The notes below the pieces were generated by a model. It was not told where the DNA came from. It saw nothing but the letters and a program-made list of their open reading frames with translations, and ran no database searches. A program made the position numbers and the translations under genes. This document shows positions 1 to 6,510 of a stretch of 31,729 nt of DNA, piece after piece. Position 1 is the stretch's first letter, and each line of letters begins with the position of its first letter. Source of the DNA: an uncultured Bacilli bacterium (GTDB taxonomy: Bacteria; Bacillota_I; Bacilli_A; RF39; UBA660); NCBI GenBank assembly GCA_934162195.1, contig CAKPHO010000012.1:1-31729 (forward strand). The letters run 5' to 3'.

Positions 1-1114
1 AAGGTAATACTGCTACCTTATAAGGAGCTAAGAATGGATGAAAATGCATTACTTCACGTTCACTACCATCTTCTAATGTTTCTTTTTCATAAGAATCACA
101 TAGTACTGTAAGTACTGTTCTTTCAACACCTACTGATGGTTCAATAACATAAGGGATATATTTTTCATTAGTTTCAGGATCTAAATAGCTCATGTTTTGC
201 CCTGATACAGTTTGATGTTGTGTTAAATCATAATCAGTACGACTTGCTATACCCCAAAGTTCTCCCCAACCAAATGGAAATTCATATTCAATATCAGTAG
301 TAGCGTTACTATAGAAACATAACTCTTCTTTTGAATGATCTCTCATTCTTAACTTATCTTTATTAATACCTAAAGATAATAAGTAATTAAAGCAATAATC
401 TTTATAATATTTGTGCCACTCTAATTCTGTTCCTGGCTTACAGAAAAATTCTAATTCCATTTGTTCAAATTCACGAACTCTAAAAATAAAGTTACCTGGA
501 GTTATTTCATTTCTAAAACTCTTACCTACTTGACCGATGCCAAACGGAACTTTAAGTCTCATACTTCTTTGAACATTTAAGAAGTTAACAAATATACCTT
601 GCGCTGTTTCAGGACGTAAATAAATTGTTGCTTTAGCATCTTCTGTAACACCTTGGAATGTTTTAAACATTAAGTTAAATTGTCTAATATCAGTAAAATT
701 ACTTTTACCACACTTTGGACAAGGAACTTTATTTTCAGTAATAAATTTCATCATCTCTTCATTACTCATTGAATCTCCATCATTACTGTTGGTAAAATCA
801 TTGATTAAATTATCAGCTCTATGTCTTGTTTTACACTCTTTACAATCAATTAGTGGATCAGCAAATGTTTTTAAATGTCCAGATGCTTCCCAAGTTTTGG
901 GATTCATAAGAATAGCACTATCAAGACCAACGTTATTAGGATCTTCTTGAACAAATTTCTTTAACCAAGCACGTTTTACATTATCTTTTAAAAGTGCTCC
1001 TAAAGGTCCAAAATCCCAAGTGTTAGCAAGTCCTCCATATATTTCACTTCCTTGAAATATAAATCCATATTGTTTACAAACATTAACCATATCTTCCATT
1101 GTTATTTTTTCCAT
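1..1114 (-). CDS. glyS: Glycyl-tRNA synthetase, single-chain (alpha2) type, C-terminal part outside window
   Basis: Charges tRNA-Gly with glycine in the cytoplasm. The frame is open from the ATG at 1114 to the left edge (371 codons), so the anticodon-binding C-terminus is missing. The N-terminus reads MEKITMEDMVNVCKQYGFIF, then SEIYGGLANTWDFGPLG, typical of the dimeric class II enzyme rather than the GlyQS heterotetramer. A zinc-type CKEC ... CPKC pair lies near residues 95-145. The class II motif 2 region (RVREFEQMELEFF) follows, and the product ends in the window at FLAPYKVAVLP, where the motif 3/anticodon-binding junction begins. It starts one base after the stop of the upstream 212-aa gene and shares its T-box leader, so translational coupling and glycine-responsive control are likely. 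Confidence 0.96.
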   Translation of the reverse strand, partial: MEKITMEDMVNVCKQYGFIFQGSEIYGGLANTWDFGPLGALLKDNVKRAWLKKFVQEDPNNVGLDSAILMNPKTWEASGHLKTFADPLIDCKECKTRHRADNLINDFTNSNDGDSMSNEEMMKFITENKVPCPKCGKSNFTDIRQFNLMFKTFQGVTEDAKATIYLRPETAQGIFVNFLNVQRSMRLKVPFGIGQVGKSFRNEITPGNFIFRVREFEQMELEFFCKPGTELEWHKYYKDYCFNYLLSLGINKDKLRMRDHSKEELCFYSNATTDIEYEFPFGWGELWGIASRTDYDLTQHQTVSGQNMSYLDPETNEKYIPYVIEPSVGVERTVLTVLCDSYEKETLEDGSEREVMHFHPFLAPYKVAVLP

Positions 1115-1115
1115 A

Positions 1116-1754
1116 TTACTTTACCTTCTTTCCTGTATTAATCATCTCATTATATTTTTCCTGCTCTACATTTATATCATCATCAATATATCTCAATAAG
1201 AAATTACTTATTGTTATTGTTTTAGCATCACAACAAACCGTTGTCTTAAATCTTTCTTTTCTACTTAAAAATATTTTATTCCATGTTTTAACTTCTACAT
1301 TCATAAATACTTTTAACATTTCTTGACCTATTTTGGTTAAATTCTTATCATCATCAAGTTCAAATTCACACATCAATGTTTTTTCATCTTTCTTTTTTGG
1401 TGATACATCTAAAAGATCAAAATTAACTCTTTTCTTTGAACCTATTAGATCAATATAATAATATTTTTCTTGTGATATCATTTTCAAGAATTGTTTAAAA
1501 GATTTTAACATATGTCTATCAACCAAATCTAAAAGAACTTTACTTTTTATATTGATAAGTTCAACTGTACTACCATCATTTCTTTTTAATTTAGTAATGT
1601 CATTTTTAGTTATTTTTGAATATATCAAGTATCTTCCCAATACCTTAGTTTGAATATCTTTAAGTAGTAACATTTCGTTATCATATTTTTCATCAAATAT
1701 TATTTCACCATTACTATCTTTAATAATTATCTGTTCCCTTTTTACATCTGCCAT
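1116..1754 (-). CDS. Unknown 212-aa protein between the T-box and glyS
   Basis: I do not recognise the family. It starts with MADVKREQIIIKDSNGEII after a good ribosome site (AGAGGTAAATAATG). The protein is soluble-looking, lysine-rich and of mixed helix/strand character, with no signal peptide or membrane segment. It has a central KKKDEK stretch, one CC pair near residue 175 and a charged C-terminus (GKKVK). It is the first gene behind the glycine-type T-box leader and its stop abuts the glyS start, so it should be made together with GlyRS. A role linked to tRNA or translation is possible from position alone; the sequence does not show it. Confidence 0.75.
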   Translation of the reverse strand: MADVKREQIIIKDSNGEIIFDEKYDNEMLLLKDIQTKVLGRYLIYSKITKNDITKLKRNDGSTVELINIKSKVLLDLVDRHMLKSFKQFLKMISQEKYYYIDLIGSKKRVNFDLLDVSPKKKDEKTLMCEFELDDDKNLTKIGQEMLKVFMNVEVKTWNKIFLSRKERFKTTVCCDAKTITISNFLLRYIDDDINVEQEKYNEMINTGKKVK

Positions 1755-1774
1755 TATTTACCTCTATCTAATCA

Positions 1775-1892
1775 TAAAAAAACTCCTAAAATGTGTAAGG
1801 ACGAGTTATACCCGCGGTTCCACCTTACTTATTCTAGAAGAATCTCTCTTTATATATTGCTCTAGGATTCCAACCCCGTCATCACATTGATA
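1775..1892 (-). promoter_or_regulatory. T-box leader, unusually short, upstream of glyS unit
   Basis: On the minus strand the antiterminator sequence AAGGTGGAACCGCGG (1812-1828 area) is followed by an ACTCGTCCT ... AGGAGT hairpin and a run of seven U, the standard T-box attenuator end. Upstream there is the GTGATGACGGGG start typical of T-box leaders, an AGAGAG, and a small CTAGA/TCTAG stem that may be stem III. From the predicted transcription start to the T-box sequence there are only about 60 nt, so a full stem I with a specifier loop does not fit. I could not identify a GGC specifier codon. Uncharged tRNA-Gly would normally favour antitermination. Confidence 0.8.
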
Positions 1893-1897
1893 TCTAT

Positions 1898-1926
1898 ATT
1901 TTATTCTATTTTTATAAAATAGTCAA
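1898..1926 (-). promoter_or_regulatory. Sigma-A-type promoter of the glyS T-box unit
   Basis: TTGACT (1921-1926), 17-bp spacer, TAAAAT (1898-1903). Near-consensus housekeeping promoter. It sets the start of the leader at about 1891, which makes the leader very short. Confidence 0.8.
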
Positions 1927-1978
1927 TTATTATTTTGCTTTTTTAGTTGCCATTTATAGAGCTGGCTTCACCTACTTT

Positions 1979-2413
1979 TTAATAAAATATCATATTTAAC
2001 AATATCGCACTTACAATACCAAATACTAGGCCACCTAATACTTCCATAGGTTTATGACCTAATTGTTCTTTTAGATGTTTATAATTATCTTCCTCAAAAA
2101 CTTGATCTAGAAGTTTATTAATAGCCTCAGCATGTTTACCTGATTGCATTCTAAGCCCCATAGCATCATACATAATTATTAAAGAAAATATCAATGACAC
2201 CCCAAACATAGGAGAATCAAAGCCAAGATTAAGACCTACTAAAGTAGTTATTGATATACATAAAGATGTATGACTACTAGGCATTCCTCCACTACCATTA
2301 AAAAGTCTTCCCCATACTAATTTATGACACTTAATTGATTCTAATATAAATTTTATTAACTGACTTAAAATAAGTGTTACTATTGGAACTAATATATATT
2401 TATAATTACTCAT
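1979..2413 (-). CDS. Divergent PAP2-family membrane protein (YuiD/DUF212-like)
   Basis: A 144-aa integral membrane protein with about four hydrophobic segments. It carries the family signatures GGMPSSHTS (about residues 42-50), an RMQSGKHAEAIN segment, and KEQLGHKPMEVLGG near the C-terminus. The GMPSSH and H residues resemble the acid-phosphatase motifs of PAP2 phosphatases, so an action on a lipid or small phosphate is suspected, but the substrate is unknown in the family. It is the last gene of the ybeY-era-recO run, eight bases after recO. Only a weak GCCA/TGGC hairpin without a U-run follows it, so read-through into the glyS leader is possible. Confidence 0.88.
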   Translation of the reverse strand: MSNYKYILVPIVTLILSQLIKFILESIKCHKLVWGRLFNGSGGMPSSHTSLCISITTLVGLNLGFDSPMFGVSLIFSLIIMYDAMGLRMQSGKHAEAINKLLDQVFEEDNYKHLKEQLGHKPMEVLGGLVFGIVSAILLNMIFY

Positions 2414-2421
2414 AAATCCTC

Positions 2422-3165
2422 CTACTTATCAAATTTTATTTTACTTAAATCTTTTAGAAATTTCTTTGTTTTTAAATATAACCCTGTATATTGCTCATAA
2501 TAATCATCTAAAAACTCATTTATCTCATTTTTGCATAAATTGCTTATTTCTAACTTAGATATTTTATCAATATCAACATAATAAAACATTCTAATTAATT
2601 TTATCGTTTTTTCAGATACAATCTTTTCACTAGTGACACAATCTCCACATACATATCCACCTTTAATATTAGATAGAGTCACTATGTTACTTGTTTTACC
2701 ACATCCGCTACAACAATCTAAAATTGGCATTACTCCAAGTAAGTCTAGAAATTTTAATTCAATAATATTAGTTATGACAAGCGGATCAAATCCTTCATCT
2801 ATTTTTTTTAGTGCGGCAAGTAAATTAGTAAAAACTAATTTATGTGGGTTATGTTTCATTACTTGACTTGATAAATCTAAAAGAAAAGAAACATAACTAA
2901 TTTTTTCAATATCTTTTCTTACATTCTTAAAAGAATTAACAACATCAACACTTACTAGTGTTGATAATTTATTTTCTTTATAATAAACATCAAAATAACC
3001 ATAATTTAATTTACTAGAAACATTAGCAAGATCACTTTTTAATTTTCTAGCACCTTTAGCCATCATGCCGATTATTCCTTTATCTGGAGTTAAAACGTTA
3101 ATTATCTTGCTAGTTTCACCATATGCTTGTTCACTAATAATGATTCCTTCTATTTTCTCTATCAT
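2422..3165 (-). CDS. recO: DNA repair protein RecO
   Basis: RecO works with RecR to load RecA on SSB-coated DNA during RecF-pathway recombinational repair. The 247-aa length is normal. The N-terminal OB-fold begins IEGIIISEQAYGETSKIINV and contains the characteristic GIIGMMAKGARK. A zinc-type four-cysteine cluster, CCSGCGK ... GGYVCGDC, lies around residues 150-180, followed by the helical C-terminal domain. Its ATG overlaps the TGA of the upstream DUF1653 gene (ATGA), so translation is coupled. The era-recO neighbourhood is the usual one in Bacilli. Confidence 0.95.
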   Translation of the reverse strand: MIEKIEGIIISEQAYGETSKIINVLTPDKGIIGMMAKGARKLKSDLANVSSKLNYGYFDVYYKENKLSTLVSVDVVNSFKNVRKDIEKISYVSFLLDLSSQVMKHNPHKLVFTNLLAALKKIDEGFDPLVITNIIELKFLDLLGVMPILDCCSGCGKTSNIVTLSNIKGGYVCGDCVTSEKIVSEKTIKLIRMFYYVDIDKISKLEISNLCKNEINEFLDDYYEQYTGLYLKTKKFLKDLSKIKFDK

Positions 3166-3374
3166 TTAACTAACTCAAATCTATATTCTTGCGTGCTATT
3201 TGGATATTTTTCTTTATCAACCTTTGATAAAAACATATCTTTAGGACGAGCCCATATTTTACCATTATGTTCATAAACTACCAACTCTTCTTCTGTTTCC
3301 GTATGTTTACAAACACAAATTATTTTCATTAAATCTCCCTTAAAATGTCTATAGATTTGACCTTCCTTTATCAT
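3162..3374 (-). CDS. DUF1653-family small protein
   Basis: A 70-aa protein that fits the DUF1653 pattern from end to end: GQIYRHFKGDLMKII near the start, CKHTETEEELVVYEH in the middle and WARPKDMFLSKVD towards the end. The family is a small beta-rich domain of unknown function. The start overlaps the end of the tiny yqzL-like gene in another frame, and the stop overlaps the recO start, so it is embedded in a tightly coupled era-recO operon. Confidence 0.85.
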   Translation of the reverse strand: MIKEGQIYRHFKGDLMKIICVCKHTETEEELVVYEHNGKIWARPKDMFLSKVDKEKYPNSTQEYRFELVK

Positions 3375-3456
3375 TATCTTTTAACTCCTTATATTTTATG
3401 TAATATTCTATTTTTCCTGTATTTTTAAATAAATCCCATAATAACTGTTTATTCAT
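3349..3456 (-). CDS. yqzL: YqzL-like small protein (35 aa)
   Basis: Short gene between era and recO. It reads MNKQLLWDLFKNTGKIEYY, then IKYKELKDN. The W-x-x-F-x-x-T-G-x-I-x-x-Y-x-x-x-K-E-L pattern matches the YqzL family of Bacillus, which sits in the same place between era and recO and has no known function. It has a good ribosome site (AGGTGATAAAAATG) and its last 26 bases overlap the DUF1653 start. The pattern and the synteny together make it a real gene despite its size; annotation pipelines would easily miss it. Confidence 0.75.
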   Translation of the reverse strand: MNKQLLWDLFKNTGKIEYYIKYKELKDNDKGRSNL

Positions 3457-3459
3457 TTT

Positions 3460-3484
3460 TATCACCTATTATATATTGGTGATA
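3460..3484 (-). promoter_or_regulatory. Hairpin that includes the yqzL ribosome-binding site
   Basis: TATCACC and GGTGATA form a 7-bp inverted repeat with an 11-base AT loop between era and yqzL. The right arm on the transcript is the Shine-Dalgarno sequence of yqzL, so the fold would hide it. No U-run follows, so it is not a terminator. Confidence 0.5.
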
Positions 3485-3503
3485 CTAAATAGATTTTATT
3501 CAT

Positions 3504-4391
3504 TTATTTTTCAAAATCATAATAACCAAATTCTTGAAGATATTTTTCACGATCACGCCATTTTTTAATACATCTAACATATAAATCTAAATATACTTTT
3601 TTACCAAGTAAATCTTCAATATCTTCACGTGCAGAAATTCCTATTTCTTTTATTTTTGCTCCTTGTTTTCCAATAATAATTCTTTTTAAAGAATCCCTAT
3701 CAACAATAATAGACGCAATTACATTAACACTATTTTTACTAAATTCCATTTTTTCGACTACACATGTAACAGAATGTGGTACTTCTTCTTCTGTTGTTCT
3801 AAATACTTTCTCACGAATTATTTCGGCAGTCATAAATTGTTCAGAAGAATTTGTATATGTATCTTCATCATAATATTTAATGTTATCTTTTAAATATTTT
3901 TTTAACACCTTAACAACAGTTTCAATATTATCTTTCTTTAAAGCAGAAAGAGGAATAATTTCTTTAAAGTCATATAAATCTTTATATTCATCTATTTTTA
4001 ATAATATCTTTTCTTTAGATATTTTATCAACTTTGTTGATAACTAAAATTACTGGTTTATTAACTGTTTTTAATCTTTCTAAAACATATTTATCTCCAGG
4101 GCCTAAAGACTCACTACCATCTACTAAAAAAAGTATTATATCAACATCATCAATACTGTAATAAGCTTGTCTATTTAAAACTTTACCTAGTTTATGAGTT
4201 GGTTTGTGAATACCTGGTGTATCAACAAATATTATTTGTGCTTCACTATCATTATATATTCCTTCAATAATATTTCTTGTTGTTTGAGGTTTGTTAGATG
4301 TAATTGCAACTTTATGTCTCACTATACTATTTAATAAAGTAGATTTACCTACATTAGGTCTACCTACTAAACTTACAAATCCACTTTTCAT
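3504..4391 (-). CDS. era: GTPase Era
   Basis: Ribosome-assembly GTPase that binds the 3' end of 16S rRNA during maturation of the small subunit. 295 aa, standard length. G1 is GRPNVGKS (residues 10-17), the G2 region is QTTRN, G3 is DTPG (about 57-60) and G4 is NKVD (about 120). The C-terminal KH domain carries VIVDRDSLKRIIIGKQGAKIK-like features (GKQGAKIKEIG), followed by LDLYVRCIKKWRD. It lies ten bases downstream of ybeY and is part of the same transcription unit. Confidence 0.97.
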   Translation of the reverse strand: MKSGFVSLVGRPNVGKSTLLNSIVRHKVAITSNKPQTTRNIIEGIYNDSEAQIIFVDTPGIHKPTHKLGKVLNRQAYYSIDDVDIILFLVDGSESLGPGDKYVLERLKTVNKPVILVINKVDKISKEKILLKIDEYKDLYDFKEIIPLSALKKDNIETVVKVLKKYLKDNIKYYDEDTYTNSSEQFMTAEIIREKVFRTTEEEVPHSVTCVVEKMEFSKNSVNVIASIIVDRDSLKRIIIGKQGAKIKEIGISAREDIEDLLGKKVYLDLYVRCIKKWRDREKYLQEFGYYDFEK

Positions 4392-4400
4392 ATTATCTTC

Positions 4401-4847
4401 CTATCTTTTTATTCCATAACCATCTAAAATTTCATCTTGACGAGCAAACATTATTTTTTCTTCTTCTGGTTCCATATGATCGTACCCAAGTAAATGTAAA
4501 AAACCATGAATAGTTAAAAAGCTAAGTTCTCTTAAAACACTATGTCCATATTCTTTTGCTTGAGAATATACTCTTTCACGGCATATATAAATATCTCCAA
4601 GTAGTCTAAAATCTTCATACTTAATATCCTCATTATCTTCCAAAGCAAAAGTAATAACATCAGTAGGTCTATCGATATTTCTATATTCTCTATTAAGTTC
4701 ATGGATTTTCTCTTCATCAACTAGAATAACATTAAATATAACATCACCAACATTTTCTTTTTCTATTGCATAGTCTATCAATCCAGGTAAAGTTTCTAAT
4801 TCTTTCATTTCTTCATTAGTTTCATTAAATATTTCAACGCTTCCCAT
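4401..4847 (-). CDS. ybeY: Endoribonuclease YbeY (rRNA maturation factor)
   Basis: Metal-dependent endoribonuclease needed for 16S rRNA 3' maturation and ribosome quality control. 148 aa. The zinc motif HGFLHLLGYDH (H-x3-H-x5-H) sits near residues 114-124, preceded by the conserved NREYRNIDRPTDVITFAL. First gene of the ybeY-era-yqzL-DUF1653-recO-yuiD unit. In Bacillus phoH lies just before ybeY, and dgkA and cdd lie between ybeY and era; all three are absent here. Confidence 0.96.
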   Translation of the reverse strand: MGSVEIFNETNEEMKELETLPGLIDYAIEKENVGDVIFNVILVDEEKIHELNREYRNIDRPTDVITFALEDNEDIKYEDFRLLGDIYICRERVYSQAKEYGHSVLRELSFLTIHGFLHLLGYDHMEPEEEKIMFARQDEILDGYGIKR

Positions 4848-4873
4848 ATAACACCACTCTCTTTTTCAATTAT

Positions 4874-4901
4874 ATTATAAATAAACATTTTTTTCAATCA
4901 A
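4874..4901 (-). promoter_or_regulatory. Promoter of the ybeY-era-recO unit
   Basis: TTGATT (4896-4901), 16-bp spacer, TATAAT (4874-4879), directly after the yqfD terminator. It separates the sporulation-type yqfCD genes from the housekeeping ybeY-era genes. Confidence 0.65.
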
Positions 4902-4908
4902 AACAAAA

Positions 4909-4935
4909 AAAGTAATGCCTTTTTCGCATTACTTT
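4909..4935 (-). terminator. Terminator downstream of yqfD
   Basis: AAAGTAATGC and GCATTACTTT form a 10-bp stem with a 7-base loop, followed by a U-run on the minus strand. The 75 bases between it and the yqfD stop hold no convincing gene. Confidence 0.85.
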
Positions 4936-5011
4936 ATATTATTTTATCCTAATTTTAAGGCAATTATAAGTAGGAGTAATTCCTTTGTCATACTTTTTGC
5001 AATTATTATAA

Positions 5012-6208
5012 CTAATTATTTTCATTAATTATATTTTCTGGGATTTGTTCTTCAATAATTTCTGCATAATCGGTTATATCTTCATAAATGGAAAAGAAAA
5101 TATCAACTGAAACTTCATTTTCCTTAATATCAACTTTTAATACTTTATTTTTAATAATATGTTCATCATCTTCTAATTCCATATTTATTTGTTCAATACC
5201 TTTTTCTATTGCTTTATTAATTGCCTGTTCTTCTGTTAATATTTGATCTACTACTTTAACTTCATCTTGATGTTCGTATATAAGTTTTATTGGTAATAAT
5301 TTATTTTCTATAATAGTTTTACCAATAACTTTCTTATTTTTAAACGAGGAAAAAAAGTTAATAGATCTATTTAAAAATTTTAAAGAGATAACGTTTTTAC
5401 TTTTTCCAGTTAAAATTTCTTCATAATAGTTAAATGGATAATCAACAGTAACTGTGTACCATACTTCACCATATACTTTACCATCCGCAGAAGTAGTTCC
5501 TTTTTTTTCTTCATTTAATGATATATCTCCACTTATTATTACATCACCTTTTTTTACATAAGTATTTTTATTTTTAACAATTTGTCCTTTTTTAGCAGTA
5601 ACAAGTTTTATCAAAGCATCCTTTTTAGCAACAACATTTCTATTTTTTAGTTCTTCCTTTTTATCAGGTAATTCACGAAGTTCTACTTTAACGACATATT
5701 TAACTCCTTGTGCTTCTATTTCAATCCATTCTATTTTATCAGGGTATTTATCTATTATCTGATTTTTTATTTTCTGTAATTCTTTAAAACTTTTTTTCAT
5801 TGTATATTTATCTAATCCATAGTTTTTTAGTTCATTAGTTAAAAAAGTTCTTATTTCACTGCTAGAATGAATTACTTCTACCTTAAAAATAATGTTTGTT
5901 AAAAATTTTAATAGAGCAAGTCCTAAAGCAATAGAAAATATTAGTATTTTATTTATACTAATTAACTTTCTTATTTTTATTAATCCTTTAGCCCCCACAA
6001 CATTAACTTCATAAATGGATTTTAAATTCATAAGTTTTTGATAATCATCTGTATAAATAATAATTTCCACAGTATCTCTTTTAATATTTTTAATATTTAA
6101 AAGTTCAATTTTATTACTTGCTAATTTGTGAATAAATCTTTCAATATTTTTTCCTTTAATCTCTAACTTTAATTTACTTTTAAAATAGTTAAAAAGACTA
6201 TTTTTCAT
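5012..6208 (-). CDS. yqfD: Sporulation protein YqfD
   Basis: 398-aa membrane protein of the YqfD family, expressed in the mother cell in Bacillus (sigma-E regulon) and needed for efficient sporulation. It has an N-terminal cytoplasmic part, a single membrane segment around residues 85-105 (KILIFSIALGLALLKFL), and a long extracytoplasmic region with the family's GLDKYTMKKSFKEL, KKGDVIISGDI and GKVYGEVWYTV segments. It follows yqfC by four bases and is closed by a strong terminator. The pair yqfC-yqfD is the classical arrangement. Whether the host still sporulates cannot be told from here. Confidence 0.92.
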   Translation of the reverse strand: MKNSLFNYFKSKLKLEIKGKNIERFIHKLASNKIELLNIKNIKRDTVEIIIYTDDYQKLMNLKSIYEVNVVGAKGLIKIRKLISINKILIFSIALGLALLKFLTNIIFKVEVIHSSSEIRTFLTNELKNYGLDKYTMKKSFKELQKIKNQIIDKYPDKIEWIEIEAQGVKYVVKVELRELPDKKEELKNRNVVAKKDALIKLVTAKKGQIVKNKNTYVKKGDVIISGDISLNEEKKGTTSADGKVYGEVWYTVTVDYPFNYYEEILTGKSKNVISLKFLNRSINFFSSFKNKKVIGKTIIENKLLPIKLIYEHQDEVKVVDQILTEEQAINKAIEKGIEQINMELEDDEHIIKNKVLKVDIKENEVSVDIFFSIYEDITDYAEIIEEQIPENIINENN

Positions 6209-6212
6209 ATCA

Positions 6213-6452
6213 TTACCTCAATTCTATATTTTTTATATCTCCGGTAATTAATACTTCACTACTCATTAAACGTGACACTACTAGATTATCTCCCTTTACT
6301 ACTAAGCAGCCATCTTTGTGATATATCATTACTTTACTAGAATCAAAATGTCCAATTGTTTCATAATTAACTACATTTACTTTATGTTTATAAATTCTTA
6401 TTTCTAAATTATCTTCTAGTAAAAAACTTCTCAGTTTATTAATGGATTTCAT
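6213..6452 (-). CDS. yqfC: YqfC (YabP/YqfC-family sporulation protein)
   Basis: 79-aa protein of the YabP/YqfC family: a small beta-rich domain with IRIYKHKVNVVNYETIGHF in the middle and VVKGDNLVV ... LMSSEVLITGDIKNIEL at the end. The family is associated with mother-cell gene expression during sporulation. It sits between pheT and yqfD. A TATAAT-like -10 lies upstream in the 52-bp gap but no convincing -35 was seen. Confidence 0.88.
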   Translation of the reverse strand: MKSINKLRSFLLEDNLEIRIYKHKVNVVNYETIGHFDSSKVMIYHKDGCLVVKGDNLVVSRLMSSEVLITGDIKNIELR

Positions 6453-6488
6453 AGTATCACCATTATAAATATATTTTTATACAAGAAA

Positions 6489-6510
6489 AAATAGACTTTA
6501 AAGTCTATTT
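6489..6510 (-). terminator. Terminator of pheST overlapping the pheT stop codon
   Basis: AAATAGACTTTAAAGTCTATTT is a perfect palindrome followed by U's on the minus strand. The TAG stop of pheT lies inside the stem. Confidence 0.85.

Noticed and set aside
1099..1326. Open frame on the plus strand opposite the unknown 212-aa gene
   Set aside because: It has no ribosome site and overlaps a well-supported gene on the other strand; AT-rich sequence yields many such frames.
1926..1978. GCCA/TGGC hairpin as terminator of the yuiD-like gene, and the peptide MATKKAK
   Set aside because: Four base pairs and no U-run; the peptide has no ribosome site. Neither can be supported.
4937..5011. Short minus-strand frame MTKELLLLIIALKLG (15 aa) between yqfD and its terminator
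   Set aside because: Too short and lacking a ribosome site. The repeated ATAATTGC bases there are AT-rich chance repeats.
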